From Rhyzopertha dominica (lineage: Eukaryota > Arthropoda > Insecta > Coleoptera > Bostrichidae), in contig QCXZ01000041.1 in the NCBI GenBank assembly GCA_025024175.1, positions 34,715,786-34,779,785 of the forward strand: a DNA stretch of 64,000 bases, in the 5' to 3' direction. Shown piece by piece: positions 32,301 to 42,245 of the stretch (positions are counted from its first letter, which is position 1; every line of letters starts with the position of its first letter). Under the pieces are notes generated by a model. It was not told the origin of the DNA. It searched no databases and was given only the letters and a program-made list of their open reading frames with translations. Position numbers and translations under genes: made by a program.

Positions 32301-32750
32301 ATAATAATGCTATAATCACCTTATTTAACTTTGTTGTAGTGGCTAAAGGATATGAGAGATAAGGTATCATTGTCAAATGGGATGCCTATTCCTGTCATTA
32401 TACTGGCTAACAAGGGTGACATCAGTGAGACAGTGCCTCCTCAAATCGTTGAATTCTGCACAAAGAACAACATTTTGGCATGGTTTATAACATCTGCTCA
32501 AGCAAATGTCAATATAGGTAAAAATTCAATGTGAAATGAAACATCAATATATAATAAAAAGCCCCAATACTCAAAATATTACTATTGGCAATACCTAAAG
32601 TTAACTTTTTTTTTAGATGAAGCCATGAACCTTCTGATAAATGCCATAATGGAAAACTATGAAAACAGTCTAGTCAACTCTGGTCCCGATTCAATAATAA
32701 TCAGTGAGCTACCACCGAAGAAAAACCACGCCACGAATAAATGTTGTTAA
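20305..32750 (+). CDS. Rab32: Rab32/Rab38-type small GTPase (lightoid family), six exons
   Basis: Exons 20305-20413, 20469-20501, 31960-32113, 32165-32225, 32340-32517 and 32617-32750 join in frame to 222 residues; all introns are GT-AG. Exon 2 is only 33 nt. Motifs: P-loop GDFGVGKTS, switch I TYRITIGADF, switch II WDIAGHERFG (WDIAG rather than WDTAG is typical of Rab32/38), NKGD for guanine binding, and C-terminal CC for geranylgeranylation. Rab32 proteins direct cargo to lysosome-related organelles such as pigment granules. Two usual residues differ: the catalytic Gln of AGQE is His (GGT CAT GAA), and SAK reads SAQ. Both bear on GTP hydrolysis or nucleotide binding. The 11.5 kb intron 2 contains a gypsy relic and a LINE relic. 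The gene ends 78 bp from the Tim9 stop on the other strand. Confidence 0.93.
20502..23535. other. Left part of Rab32 intron 2
   Basis: AT-rich intron. Around 21240-21560 composition rises slightly, with a TTCGAATCCCAC string that resembles a Pol III B box and could belong to an old SINE; no A box or tail was found. Nothing else is supported. Confidence 0.35.
23536..23716 (+). repeat. 5' LTR of the Mag-like element
   Basis: 181 bp, TG...CA. The primer-binding candidate starts at 23717 directly after it. Confidence 0.9.
23743..24410 (+). pseudogene. Gag of the Mag-like element, broken
   Basis: The ATG at 23743 opens MESMNLPGA and a capsid-type region (FEGNVSTTWEKYKQRFILYL, then VKTSILLNQMGG and FDEYCKPRRN). 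A frame change near 24060 moves the rest (LKRLAAACDFG, IRDRLVLGI, ERLLRECNL) to another frame running to 24407. The pattern F.GN....W..FKQRF..YL...G....K...LL is that of Mag-clade Gag in insects. An N lies at 23775. The zinc knuckle lies in the next frame. Confidence 0.85.
24361..25080 (+). pseudogene. Zinc knuckle and protease region of the Mag-like element
   Basis: A frame of 239 codons has CPRCGLFNKFGECPASGKK and CLKCQKINHFASQC, two Cys/His knuckles of the Gag C-terminus. The protease follows with FKIDIGAEVNLIP; functional enzymes usually have D-T/S-G, and here the motif reads DIG, so the active site is probably lost. The start of the reverse transcriptase (F.DVF.PG, then the region before P.DWVHP) follows. 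A stop at 25078 breaks the frame. Confidence 0.85.
25085..25677 (+). pseudogene. Reverse transcriptase/RNase H of the Mag-like element, deleted
   Basis: RT blocks are clear: DWVHPIAIASKPNGKIRICM, FFTVLDASSAFLQVPL (motif A), MPYGINSAPEIFQ, and VPYMDDVLIYG, with MDD in place of the usual VDD. A frameshift lies near 25350. After IKSKMQ the sequence jumps to MLAIVHGLERFHLYTYGRH, which belongs to late RNase H, so roughly 130 codons (end of RT and start of RNase H) are missing. A stop at 25675 follows HTDHKPL. Confidence 0.85.
25696..26880 (+). pseudogene. RNase H end and integrase of the Mag-like element
   Basis: The 319-codon frame 25696-26655 starts with LQRMILRLMRYDFKLEYVPG, the connection typical of Ty3/gypsy. 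It continues with the integrase zinc finger (CHQGVNACQNKA, then LHCMICQQY) and a DDE core in which GIDFAQ, IVSDTGLPFGSEEF and SNEFIERMIQTVK are visible. The second aspartate is present (SDTG), and the Glu in FIERMIQ fits. The YNPKK end is followed by a stop, and a small frame (26681-26869) carries the C-terminal basic region. The frame is broken but not far from intact. Confidence 0.85.
27259..27438 (+). repeat. 3' LTR of the Mag-like element
   Basis: 180 bp copy of 23536-23716 with several substitutions and a 1 bp gap. The polypurine tract lies directly before it. Confidence 0.9.
27636..27672. repeat. (CG)n/(GA)n microsatellite
   Basis: A CGCGCGCGCG run is followed directly by GAGAGAGA and AGAGAGAGAG, interrupted by single A bases. 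Confidence 0.8.
28017..28041. repeat. 25-bp perfect palindrome
   Basis: GCTCAGGGATAT pairs with ATATCCCTGAGC around a single central base. It lies in an AT-rich intron with no known element boundary nearby. It could be the end or centre of a MITE, or a chance palindrome. Confidence 0.6.
30941..31450 (-). mobile_element. LINE fragment (same type as 4.45-5.6 kb)
   Basis: On the minus strand an interrupted frame shows VRSNLEYCSLVW (31290-31320 region), then a shifted block with PSIALLEQFKLDTLQQ, FLYKLIHGQIENS, AFYVPRKHSQ and SRTNQH. This is the C-terminal end of a jockey/CR1-type reverse transcriptase (VRSKLEYCS..W, F.L..LI.G.I.....L, F..PR...R, RTN). It lacks the catalytic palm and is dead. 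It sits in Rab32 intron 2, opposite to the gene. Confidence 0.7.
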
Positions 32751-32828
32751 TATGATTTTTATGAAACAAATGTACATATTTTATACATAACATACTAGAA
32801 AACACTTTTTACTAATATAACAACAAAT

Positions 32829-35800
32829 TCAACTAGATCCTTGTCCCAGTTTTTGAGAAGCTGCTAGAACATTCTCATTTGCAATCATTTGGAACTCTTG
32901 GAACCTCTGCGATATCCTCTGGTTCACCTTCAGGAACTTTTCTAAGCAATTCAGGGCACATGAATCCTAGAATCAAGTTAAATATTTTAAAACAATTTTA
33001 ATAAGACACAATTTTTATTAAAAGTTTTTTCAAAAGGGCTTAGTTATCTATAGTAAAACTTATGGGCATAGTGGAAAAAGAAAGGAATTAACATTATACT
33101 ATGGGACATCTCACGAGAAGATGACAGTTCTTTCTTATTTTGATATACTGTACATCTGCAACGCCTAAACCTTAGATAAGGAAAGATAGGGATACATAAC
33201 TAAGCATTTGGCACATATACCAAAAGTGTTACCAAAAATGAATGGCTACCTTTTCAACTGCGCCTGACAGGACTTGTCAAACACTGTAGATTTTGTCCAA
33301 TGGGCAGCATGCACGTTGACTAGCAGCACCACCGGTGGTGAAATAACGCAAGATATGCATATGCTTGGGTATTAGACGCAGGGTTGGAATGTTTACGAAA
33401 TTCCAAAAAGGTACAGCCATTGTATGAAATAGGATTTTTCAACGATGATAAGAAACGGGTGGAGACTGGGAGAACTTGAATACGGTAAGCGAAAGTGACA
33501 ATATGTTTTTCGTTTTAACTGTAGCCAACTGATGAACGCCCCACGCTACAATTTGTTCTTCTGGGCAACCATCTCTCGCGGGTCAAGTGCTCAAGTCGTT
33601 TTTTACTAGGTATACCTATATACTGCAGAACACATAACACAATGTTTTTTTCNTTCAGCTTCTCAAACCTTTCCATGAAATCGATAAAAACGNATGTTTT
33701 TGCTGCCACACGAGTTCTCAGTATTATTACAGTCCACAACACAACAATTTCTTTGAGATTTAGGCATTTTCCAAGGTATTACACACTTCCCTCATAGTAA
33801 AGAAAAAGTAAACGAACGAAATTCGTGGTTGTCATGCTGCGTATACCCCAATCTTGCGTTATTTCACCACCGGTGGCGCTACTAGTCAACATGCACGCTC
33901 CCCATATTCTGAAACATGAAGGCCCAGACAAACACCAATCAGAACACCAGATTCATGATGTTGCTAGGCAACAAACGCGGATTAAACTTGGATTAACTTT
34001 GATCCTGTTTGTGGAACCGACCATAAGAGGTGTTTTCCAAAGAAAAGCAATGATGCAACATGGTTTTATGTGTAGCTTGTAGGTGTAAAGGTCGATGAAA
34101 AAATCAGCTTCCGCAAGTAGTAACAGAAATCAATTCATGGCCTGCTTTCAGTGACATAGGTCAATTTTACTTATTTCTGCTAGCTAGATACCCTATATAA
34201 ATGCTAGTAAGTTACTGCCAATAGTGCCATTTGGTAACACATTAGCTTATTATATGTAGGTCCATTTTCTTTCCTTGTCTAAGGTCCAAACATAGACACA
34301 TAATAAATTTGTTATGCATACCAACGAGCTCAATGAATATTTGGAGAAAAGTGAAGTACTTACGGTGTTATTCGAAAACACAACTACTTGGTTTCAGGAA
34401 ATTAAATACCAACAAGTTTAATAATGAATCTTACAAGATATTTATGAGCTCAAATATTAATAAATATTATTCTCTATCAAAAAAGTGCATATAAATTCTT
34501 GATTTAATTTTTTTATGTAGACTGCTTTTGTTTTTGCGCAACAAGCTAAAAAGTAGGTTAAAGTGTCTAGATTACATCAGCTAAATTTCGTAATGGTCCT
34601 CACATTGATCTAGGAGGCAGAGGACATAGAGTGTCAAATTGCCACGTTAAAACATCCACTTAACTTTTTGCCAGCCGTTGTGCTATACACAAAAGTTCAT
34701 TAAGGATTTCCAGAAAGAATCGAAATAATATATTAATTTTTAAAAATTAATCGGATCAAGTATTCAGTAAACATATTTACCATTAAAACGTGAACATTAC
34801 ATTAAATATCAATGTACTGGTCTATTATTAGATTTGAAAACTATTAACTATCAAAAACTGTAGTATTACAAGCTACGTTTATTTGTATGTGCTGGCACCA
34901 TTACATATCATGTTAAAAAAACTGCATTGAGGAATATAGAACTAAGAACCAAAAAAAAATATAATATGACTATTTTCAAACATCTAATAAATAAAAATAG
35001 TAAAACCAGCATTTTCAAAACATCTCTGGACACAGAAAAGTAAAAGGTAAATGTGAGTTTTTTTATTATTTCATTTGAATTCTTATTTTTGGCTTTCTGT
35101 TCCTCAAGAGATTAAAGTCTTTTATTTGTGAACATTCGGTAGACGTTTTTTTGCAACTGCTTTTTCTCCTTTGAAGGTAACTTAAATAAAGTTAATTAAA
35201 ATATATATTACAAAATGAACTGCATAAATACTAGCTAATACCAAACATATATTACACAAATCACCATAATGTACAATAGCTAAATATCAGTGAATAAACA
35301 TTTAAAAACAGTATTATCTCATTAAGTGTGTAGCATTAACTAACCATCGCTATAGACGACAACAAGTATAGTGGCGCTTGCCCAATTAGTTGACTAACAC
35401 GTCATTATCTGTATGTAGTAGAAAGAGTAAAAATAAATACAAGGCACATTTATCACCTTGATGGTTAAAAATCTCAGCAAATTCCAAATATATTTGCCTA
35501 AAGACCGCGGCAAGATAGATGGTGTTAAGTTTGCATAAAAATGATGACGTGTGTCAACTGCTAATGCAATCCGACCATAGGTATTCAAACCTACTAAAAC
35601 AGCATGTCACTAATATTTAGTGTAATTGTCAATAATTGTTAATATAAATACTGTATATTTAAATAATTAATTTTTTAGTTCAGTTTTCTCAACTTCATTT
35701 ATAATTATTTCGAGTGGCTCTTACAATCTTTAATGAACATTTGCATACAGCAAAGCAACTGATAGAATATTAAATGGATGCTTTATCAAAGTGGCTTGGC

Positions 35801-38800
35801 ACTGTTATGGCTCATTGGAAAATTTGGTAGGTATAACTATTTTTGACCCATCTGGACAAAAAATTTTAATGGTTCAAATTTGTAAAAATTTTAAATTAAG
35901 AATTCTTTTATACTTCTTGTAAAAGAAAAATAATAATCAGAAGAGGAAATAATTTTCCTTTAAAAATCAGTAAAAAAATCAAAATTTTAAACCATGTAGA
36001 TGTGGCCGAATTACACCATACTTGACTTCCCTCCAAATCTTCATGAGCTTGTTGCTAGATATCCAGGCCGCACACGAAAAATTTACTGTATGTCTGTTGC
36101 TAGGCCTTGCATATGTACCCAAATAAAATTAAATGTGAAAAACTAAAATCTTTTGTGGTGTCCGCTTTAAGTGAAATGTCCTACATCTTTTGCAAAAATA
36201 CTTATTTTTTATAAAAATTTAGGATGCACAACTTGTTAAAGAAAATAAGGAATAAGTGGAGCTTACTAGTACAAGACTTCAAATAACTACGCTTATATTA
36301 CATACAAACTGATTTCATTGATTGATTTGGACTAATTAGCAACTAACATTCGCTATCAATTCATGATTATCCTCCTATTAATTAGTTTCGAACATTACAA
36401 CTGGGCAATGTAAGAGTTTTCTACTTTAATATAAGTACTGAACATAATTGAATTTTCATTAGTACGATAACGTACATTTGGCTTGCTAAGATTTGTGAGG
36501 CTTTGATGCTTTTAAAATTAATGCATTTAAATTACTCGATACTGCAACACTATCTATGTAACTATTTAGTATCCAGCTAATCCGGCCTAATACCGGATAG
36601 TAACTCAATATCCGGCCGGATACTGAATATTCCAAAACTATGACAATTATTTCATACTTCTTTGCGAGGTGAATCATAAAGAAATAACTTTTAATTGTCA
36701 TGGCCTTTAGTTGAAGCTGAAAAAGTTACAAAAAGTCACAAAAAACCTTGCAAAAACTAAAATCACAAACGTCACACTTTAATGATATATTTACTATTTG
36801 AACGAAACGGTAAAAACCAAAAATGTATAAAGTTCCTAAATCTTACAAAATCTTCTCAGATCCATGCGTACATGTTATTTTCGTTGCTAATTTCGAAATG
36901 TTGCCAAATAGGCAATCATTTTTGTCACTAACGACATGTTTCAGTTGTGCTTTCTTACCAACTAACAAAGAATTGCGTGTAAATCGCAAATAACGCAGCA
37001 GAAAACTAATTTTCGCTAAACAATCAGGCCAGATGTCACCCTCGATCAGCCGATCACTCACGATACCCAAAATTGCCAGAATTGATTCGATCGCAATCAT
37101 AGGTATTCGGTGGCCGAATATCTGGCAATGTGGTCTAGCAACTTGCCGGATATCCGGTATCAGGACTAACAACTATCCGTTTCATCTCTACACAAGACAT
37201 AGTAACTCTCGAAGGGAAAAATATTTTCTGTAAGATAACGCTGTTCTTGAAAATAAAATATGGTAGTAGGTAGGTATTTTATTATCTTAACGTATATTCA
37301 GTTTTAGTTTAACTTTTTGTGTGTTGTCAGATGGTCTGTCTGCAAGGCATAACCTTACACATTCTGAAAGTCCACCACATGACAAACGAAAAGTTTAGGT
37401 CTTTGTGACAAATACCAGGCAAACCGGTGCTCTTGTACACTAATATTTGATTTTTGATTTTTGATTTTGCTTCATGGCTATAATTAGGCATTTCAGAACA
37501 CGTGACCTCAGTCCCTTTAAAAATGGACGCTGTTGGCACACAAAGCTAGTGTTTACATTGAGCTCTTATGGGAGAAAACTTTTACAAATTTATTTCAGTA
37601 TTTTGTTACCAGAAATTTTAAGCTACCTAATTCCTATATTTAGATTCGTTATGGTTAGTTGGATATATGTATATAATTTTAGTGCAATATACGCTGTCAT
37701 TAATGAAAAAGAGTGCGAATAAAGACAGTTGTTTTACTTTGATGCCAGTATAAAACACGTAATCATCATGTAGTCTATATTAAACCAGATCCATTACACT
37801 GAAACTATTGTTTATATTAGTAGATACGGCGTATTATATGTAACCATGATATAATAACTTGTTCAGTGTGTTTTGTGCAGTACGAATCAAAACAACAATC
37901 ACAACAAATAACAGCATACAGCAATAATCTTGTTTTTATTTCTGACAACTGACAAAACACAAAACATTTTCGATGTTAATACAGAGACAGGGAGTGTGTC
38001 AACCTGCCAACAGGAAGTTCAATGTAACTTTCAACAATCTTTTTCTCGTTTATTACGCCGAATATTGCGTTAAAGTTATACAGGTATATCTAGCTAATCA
38101 TGACAAACCTAAATATATGCAGTACGCTACTAATTTCAGCCCCGAACATACATAATAAAAATCTTAAAGTTTGTCTCCCGTAAGAACTCCATGTAAGCAA
38201 TGGCTTTGTGTACCAACAGCCTACATTTTTAAAGGGGCTGTGACGTAATACTGAAATGCCTAAGAGAGGACAGATGTTTTATTAAGTTGATGCTCTAAGT
38301 TAAACCTAGTTATGCTGTCAATGAATAATTACATATCGCTTATAAATACCACAATCCTAAATATCTGAGATATATATGAAGACCTTGAGCAAAAACTAGC
38401 CAGTTTGATACAGGTTATGTATTTTCAGCTTTTCCCCAATCGTTTTATATAAAAATTAGACAAGTCCGAAGTATACCAATAACATATATTATTATTTAAA
38501 AACAATAATTTCGACTGCAGTAAACTTATATTCTCACAAATGTGATTTAGGGTTTGGCCTGGCCTGGTCCACATATTTACCGTCATCTTCTCCTTCACAA
38601 TTCGCAAACTAATCTAAATAAGTAGTTGAAGGACTTCCACAATTTTTTTATTCTATTATGTGTAATACTCACCTCTGCATTTTTTACATTCCTGCTTGTA
38701 AAATCACTTATGCAGTCATTAAAACACAGTTCGGTCAATTTGTTATATGATATCAAGAAATCCTTAAACTGCAACATGACAAGGTTAGGTTAGCTTAGGG

Positions 38801-38880
38801 AAACTGAATGAACTTACCGTTCGTATTTGATCTCCTTCTAAATTATCGAGTCCTGCTCCACCTGGAAGAGGTACGCTCAT
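32829..38880 (-). CDS. Tim9: Tim9, small Tim chaperone of mitochondrial import, three exons
   Basis: On the minus strand exons 38880-38818, 38768-38673 and 32966-32829 join in phase 0 to 98 residues; introns of 49 bp and 5,706 bp are GT-AG. The twin CX3C signature is present as CFNDC (exon 2) and CALNC (exon 3), which form the disulfides of small Tims. FKDFL.SYNKLTE.CF.DC and CLEKFLKVNQRISQRFQEFQ match Tim9 rather than Tim10, 8 or 13. Tim9 pairs with Tim10 as a hexamer that guards hydrophobic precursors in the intermembrane space. The length is close to normal (about 90). The N-terminal MSVPLPGGAG is a variable leader. Its stop lies 78 bp from the Rab32 stop on the other strand, so the 3' UTRs probably overlap. 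The large intron is rich in transposon relics. Confidence 0.92.
33250..33905. mobile_element. Inverted-repeat element with a THAP-like coding fragment
   Basis: About 60-80 bp near 33300-33370 recur inverted near 33835-33900. The shared core is GCACGTTGACTAGCAGC (first arm) against GCATGTTGACTAGTAGC, then CACCGGTGGTGAAATAACGCAAGAT in both. CACCACCGGTGGTG is itself a palindrome. The arms are about 460 bp apart. Between them, on the minus strand, an ATG at 33767 opens a frame that looks like the start of a THAP zinc finger. P-element-type transposons encode a THAP domain, so a non-autonomous relative is possible. The target duplication and exact ends were not found. It lies in Tim9 intron 2. Confidence 0.55.
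33520..33767 (-). pseudogene. THAP-domain relic
   Basis: From the ATG at 33767 (minus strand) the frame reads MPKSQRNCCVVDCNN, followed after a short gap by RFYRFHGK and a stop near 33663. MPK..CCVV.C.N...S and RFYRFP are hallmarks of the THAP zinc finger (C2CH, DNA-binding). Downstream in shifted frames a CxxH-like end (WGVHQ, where CxxHF is expected) appears near 33540. One N lies at 33693 and another at 33653. The domain is damaged by at least one stop and frame changes. It may derive from the host THAP family or from a transposase. Confidence 0.4.
33906..36840. other. Tim9 intron 2, central part
   Basis: AT-rich with no supported exon. Around 36560-36630 the strings ATCCGGCC, CCGGATA and ATATCCGGCCGGATA cluster; CCGGATATCCGG recurs near 37145. 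These may be subterminal motifs of a DNA transposon connected with the transposase-like relic at 36.9-37.17 kb. Confidence 0.3.
36930..37172 (-). mobile_element. Possible hAT transposase C-terminal relic
   Basis: The minus-strand frame reads HRIPMIAIESILAILGIVSDRLIEG followed by PDCLAKISFLLRYLR (shortened here to key parts: IPM.A.ES, GIVSDRL, LLRYL). The order of a short IP.......E....AG.IVSDRR..L.P.....L.FL..NL block is that of the hAT dimerisation domain. CCGG-rich palindromic strings on both sides would suit subterminal repeats. Only this end of the protein is visible, and the match is weak. Confidence 0.35.
37173..38672. other. Tim9 intron 2, part next to exon 2
   Basis: AT-rich intron without a supported exon or element. 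Confidence 0.4.
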
Positions 38881-40413
38881 TTTGGAAGTAGCGGTTGTTA
38901 GTCTTTTGAACGAAAATTTGAGCCTGCCTTGTTCTACCTTGTTTGAAATTTGAGGTTAGAGCAATAACTATAATAATAATAATTGACAGCTTGATACTTG
39001 AAACCCCCAACCCCCAGATAGCAGGCAGTACTAATTGATATTTGACAAAGTCGTTTGCCATGTTGCCAAAATATGCATATGTTCTCTTTCTTAAAATCAC
39101 TGCTTGTCTTTTTGGCTTCTCAATCAAAGCTCGTTCGCAAATCACATGAGGAGCAACTCTAAAAAGACTCATCTTCTTAGATTTTTGACAAACTACTTGG
39201 CACTTTAAAAAAACTATAATTTTCCGACACTTCTTTCATTAGTTATTCTTTTTCCGTTAATAAAAAACGGTTACCCATTTGAATGTATTCTTTCGCTCTC
39301 GTAAAAATTTAAATTCGTTCAATTACCAACTTACAAAAAAACTTGCTTAACAGACAGGTAAAAGCAATGTATGTAGTAAGAGTAGTAGTTTAGCATCTCC
39401 AAATATGTTTATTACCCATCCTTTTTCCTTAAGAACAATCCAATAATAAATCACTCATACCTAGCTGCTATTTCACTTTTACCTCTATTCTATCCGCTCA
39501 ATGCTCAATGGCAAAATAAGTAGTATTTTTAGGACATCGATCGCACTTGTGCGTTTTGTATGGATACTTTTCCATAGTGTTTATTGTTTACTAAAGACTG
39601 CACATAACAATAAGGCAGTTTCTGGAAGACGAACAAACTAATTTTCAACGAACGAAAATTGAATACCCCTAGTCGCATGCAGGTTGGTTGAATTTCTCCC
39701 ATATAACTCTTACTCCAAATTTAACCTTCATCGCGTAACAAGGGCGATAATTATTCAAATCTAGGTATATAATTATTGTGCAAAATGATTGAAATCAATA
39801 TTATGTGTATAGTCGTAAAATGCATGTCTATGTTGTGCTGTCTGCACCGCAACCAACTGCTCTATGTCGCTGTATATAGTATCATAGATAAATCAAATTT
39901 TATATTTTGATTATTATTACCAACGCTCGCACAGATCTACTTTATTACAAGTTGCCGTTTTATATACAAATTATATTCCTGATTTCAGAATTCAGATTTG
40001 CGGTTCTGGATTTAATTTAATGCATATTGTTATCACTGTTATCAGTACCTAAGGGGAATTATCTGTAGTTAACTGATATAAACCAAAAAGTGACAACGAC
40101 GATTTTAAAAGAAAAGATTTCTGTTATTCAATCCGCCATGGTATTCCATTATATTTTCGCTAGAATGCGCTTGACTAGCAGTAAGCGAAACCGACGACCG
40201 GCGGTAACTGTCAAAATTTCAGTTTACCTTCGCGGTAATTTCAAGTTTCGTTTAAGAATCACTCGTATATTTTTACAGTTCACATGTTGGGTGTATAGTG
40301 AAGTGTTCTGCAATAGTTCTAAAAATGAAAATCTCGGTGCGCGCAATCTTTGGTTTTTTAAATGCGTAAAAGGCGGTGACACTTGTGCATAACCTAAAAA
40401 ATTGTTTGTAAAC
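38881..40413. promoter_or_regulatory. Shared upstream region of Tim9 (-) and the 40.4 kb gene (+)
   Basis: The two genes point away from each other with about 1.5 kb between their ATGs, so both promoters should lie here. No clear TATA or initiator could be assigned. A 109-codon minus-strand frame (39172-38843) overlaps the Tim9 start out of frame; it has a basic, mitochondrial-like N-terminus and a run of isoleucines but matches nothing I know. It could be an upstream ORF in the Tim9 leader or chance. Confidence 0.4.
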
Positions 40414-42245
40414 ATGAACCAAGTCAATACAAACGTGAGATCAAAGCGTCGATGTACATTGTATCCCACAGCTCTGCCTAAAAAATCTAAACATCCAGAA
40501 GTTCAAGTTTTTAAGCATTTCGATCCGACCAAACGTTATTCCGATAGCGATAATTCGGATATAGAATTGCCCGAAATTAATAATTCTAGTACAGAACTGT
40601 CTGTTAATTTAACCGAAGGAAACACCAACACACTAAGAAAATTCGTTCAGCGACAAAAGAAACGATTGAGTTCAGTTACATCAAACTCCTCGGATGATAG
40701 CAAACCTTATCATGCAGTAAAGTTTTCTAAGAACCCTCAGCAGCTGCGTACTTCAAATAAGAAACCCGCTCAAAAACCTCAAAAAACAACTACACANCTN
40801 CGACCACCGCCAGCTGGNAGGCTAGAAACTGAAACACGTAAAAAGGTTATTAAAAAAGCTAAAGCTATCAAACTGCCTGAAAAAGAAAATACTACTTTTA
40901 CATCTTCAAATGATGTAGACAGTCGAACTAGTAACTCGACTGGCAAGTCTAGTACTAAAAACAAAGTACAAATAGACTCGGTTAACATTAAACGGAACCA
41001 TGAATTGCNTGTATCTAGCGAAATCATACAAGGCGAAATTAAGAAAAAGCTGGAAAGTAGCAGAGAAAATCAGGATGATTTTTCGATAATTGATAAAAAC
41101 TACATCCAAGAACTGATAAAAGAAATTAGCACTAATAAGCCCACATGTGTAACTGCAAGTACGGACGTGAAAGATCTTAGGGCCGAAATTGCTGAATTTA
41201 AAAAACTTTTACAGTGCGGTTGTTCCGTATATGACAGTGCAAACTATGTTGAACAATTGACTGCCGTAGAAAAGCAAATTGATATACCTTTAAGTTTGGA
41301 GCAGCCTGGTGAAAATCAGTATAAGAGCATTCAATTTGCTGGTAAGTCACAATTCACGGATATACCTACTCTATAACTAGAACTTAGTACTTGAAATATG
41401 TAACTTTCTATAAGTTTACGCAATTTCATTTATATTTTCAAGTTTTCTGTTAAAGCAATTTTGTAAATCAACTTCTAAGAGCCAGCGCAAATCTGTCATC
41501 GTATGTATTTTTACTTTCCGAGATATTGTCATTTTTATAATATGCCCCAAACGCTAAATTAAAAAAAAATACATCAGATTACGCCCAAACGGCCTACTAT
41601 TGGCAACATGATATGCTTAATAAAGGAACCTAATTTCATGAAGGAATTCGAAAATGCAATATATAGGATGTTCTACTTAAAATAACAGAGTTGCGTGCGG
41701 TAGAGCAGATCTGGAACAACCTATATAATGTAAATAAAAATATTTCTTGCATTTTTTTCTAAAACTCATAATAAAGAAGCTACAGAAAAATGCCCCACTC
41801 TACATAATATCTCGAAAAGTGCATTGCATTAAAAAAAGAACTTATGACCGCTATCTGTACCAGAATCGGAATAAAATTTATATGTAACGAATAAGATTAA
41901 ACAGACAGGCTATACCAGCAGTTCCTGCTAGAAGTTTCGAAAAATGCTTTTAAAAAAGCATGAAACTGTACGTAGCACAATATTATTGAAGTAGGTAGTG
42001 GTCCCCTTTATTATATCTAATATATGTTTCGTAGTAAAAGTCTGACTGGAAAACATATTTGTAAATTATGTTTTAGTAAATTTAAGCACGTACGTTTCGA
42101 AATGGACCTCATATATCACCAAAACTAAGTATATATTATACCAAATAAACATTATTTAATTCTAATTCAGATTCTGACATTTTTTGGCGATAAAAATATT
42201 TTTTTTTGTTCCAGGCACAGAAGTTTCTCCAGCTTCCAGTATAAG
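40414..42245 (+). CDS. Unrecognised basic, serine-rich protein, first two exons
   Basis: The ATG at 40414 has a strong context (AAACATGAACC). The first coding exon runs to 41341 (donor GTAAGT) and gives about 309 residues; a second, 31 nt exon at 42215-42245 (acceptor TTCCAG, donor GTAGGA) continues the frame with TEVSPASSIR. Later exons were not found, so the C-terminus is missing. The protein starts MNQVNTNVRSKRRCTLYP and is rich in K, S, T and N, with basic patches (RSKRR, RQKKR, RKKVIKKAKAIK) that could be nuclear signals. Acidic-serine runs (SDSDNSDIELPE) and a late helical stretch (LRAEIAEFKKLLQCGC) follow. No known domain is visible; four N bases (near 40798, 40800, 40818 and 41009) leave ambiguous codons. 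It is probably a disordered nuclear protein; the function is unknown. Confidence 0.6.

Noticed and set aside
35080..35200. Minus-strand stretch TTACCTTCAAAGG... after a TTTAAG acceptor, which could be a last exon ending ...KRL
   Set aside because: Only about 23 codons, no partner exon and no family match; too weak to list as a gene.
40090..40392. 100-codon plus frame before the 40.4 kb gene
   Set aside because: Frame lies in the likely 5' leader, has no recognisable domain and stops before the better ATG at 40414.
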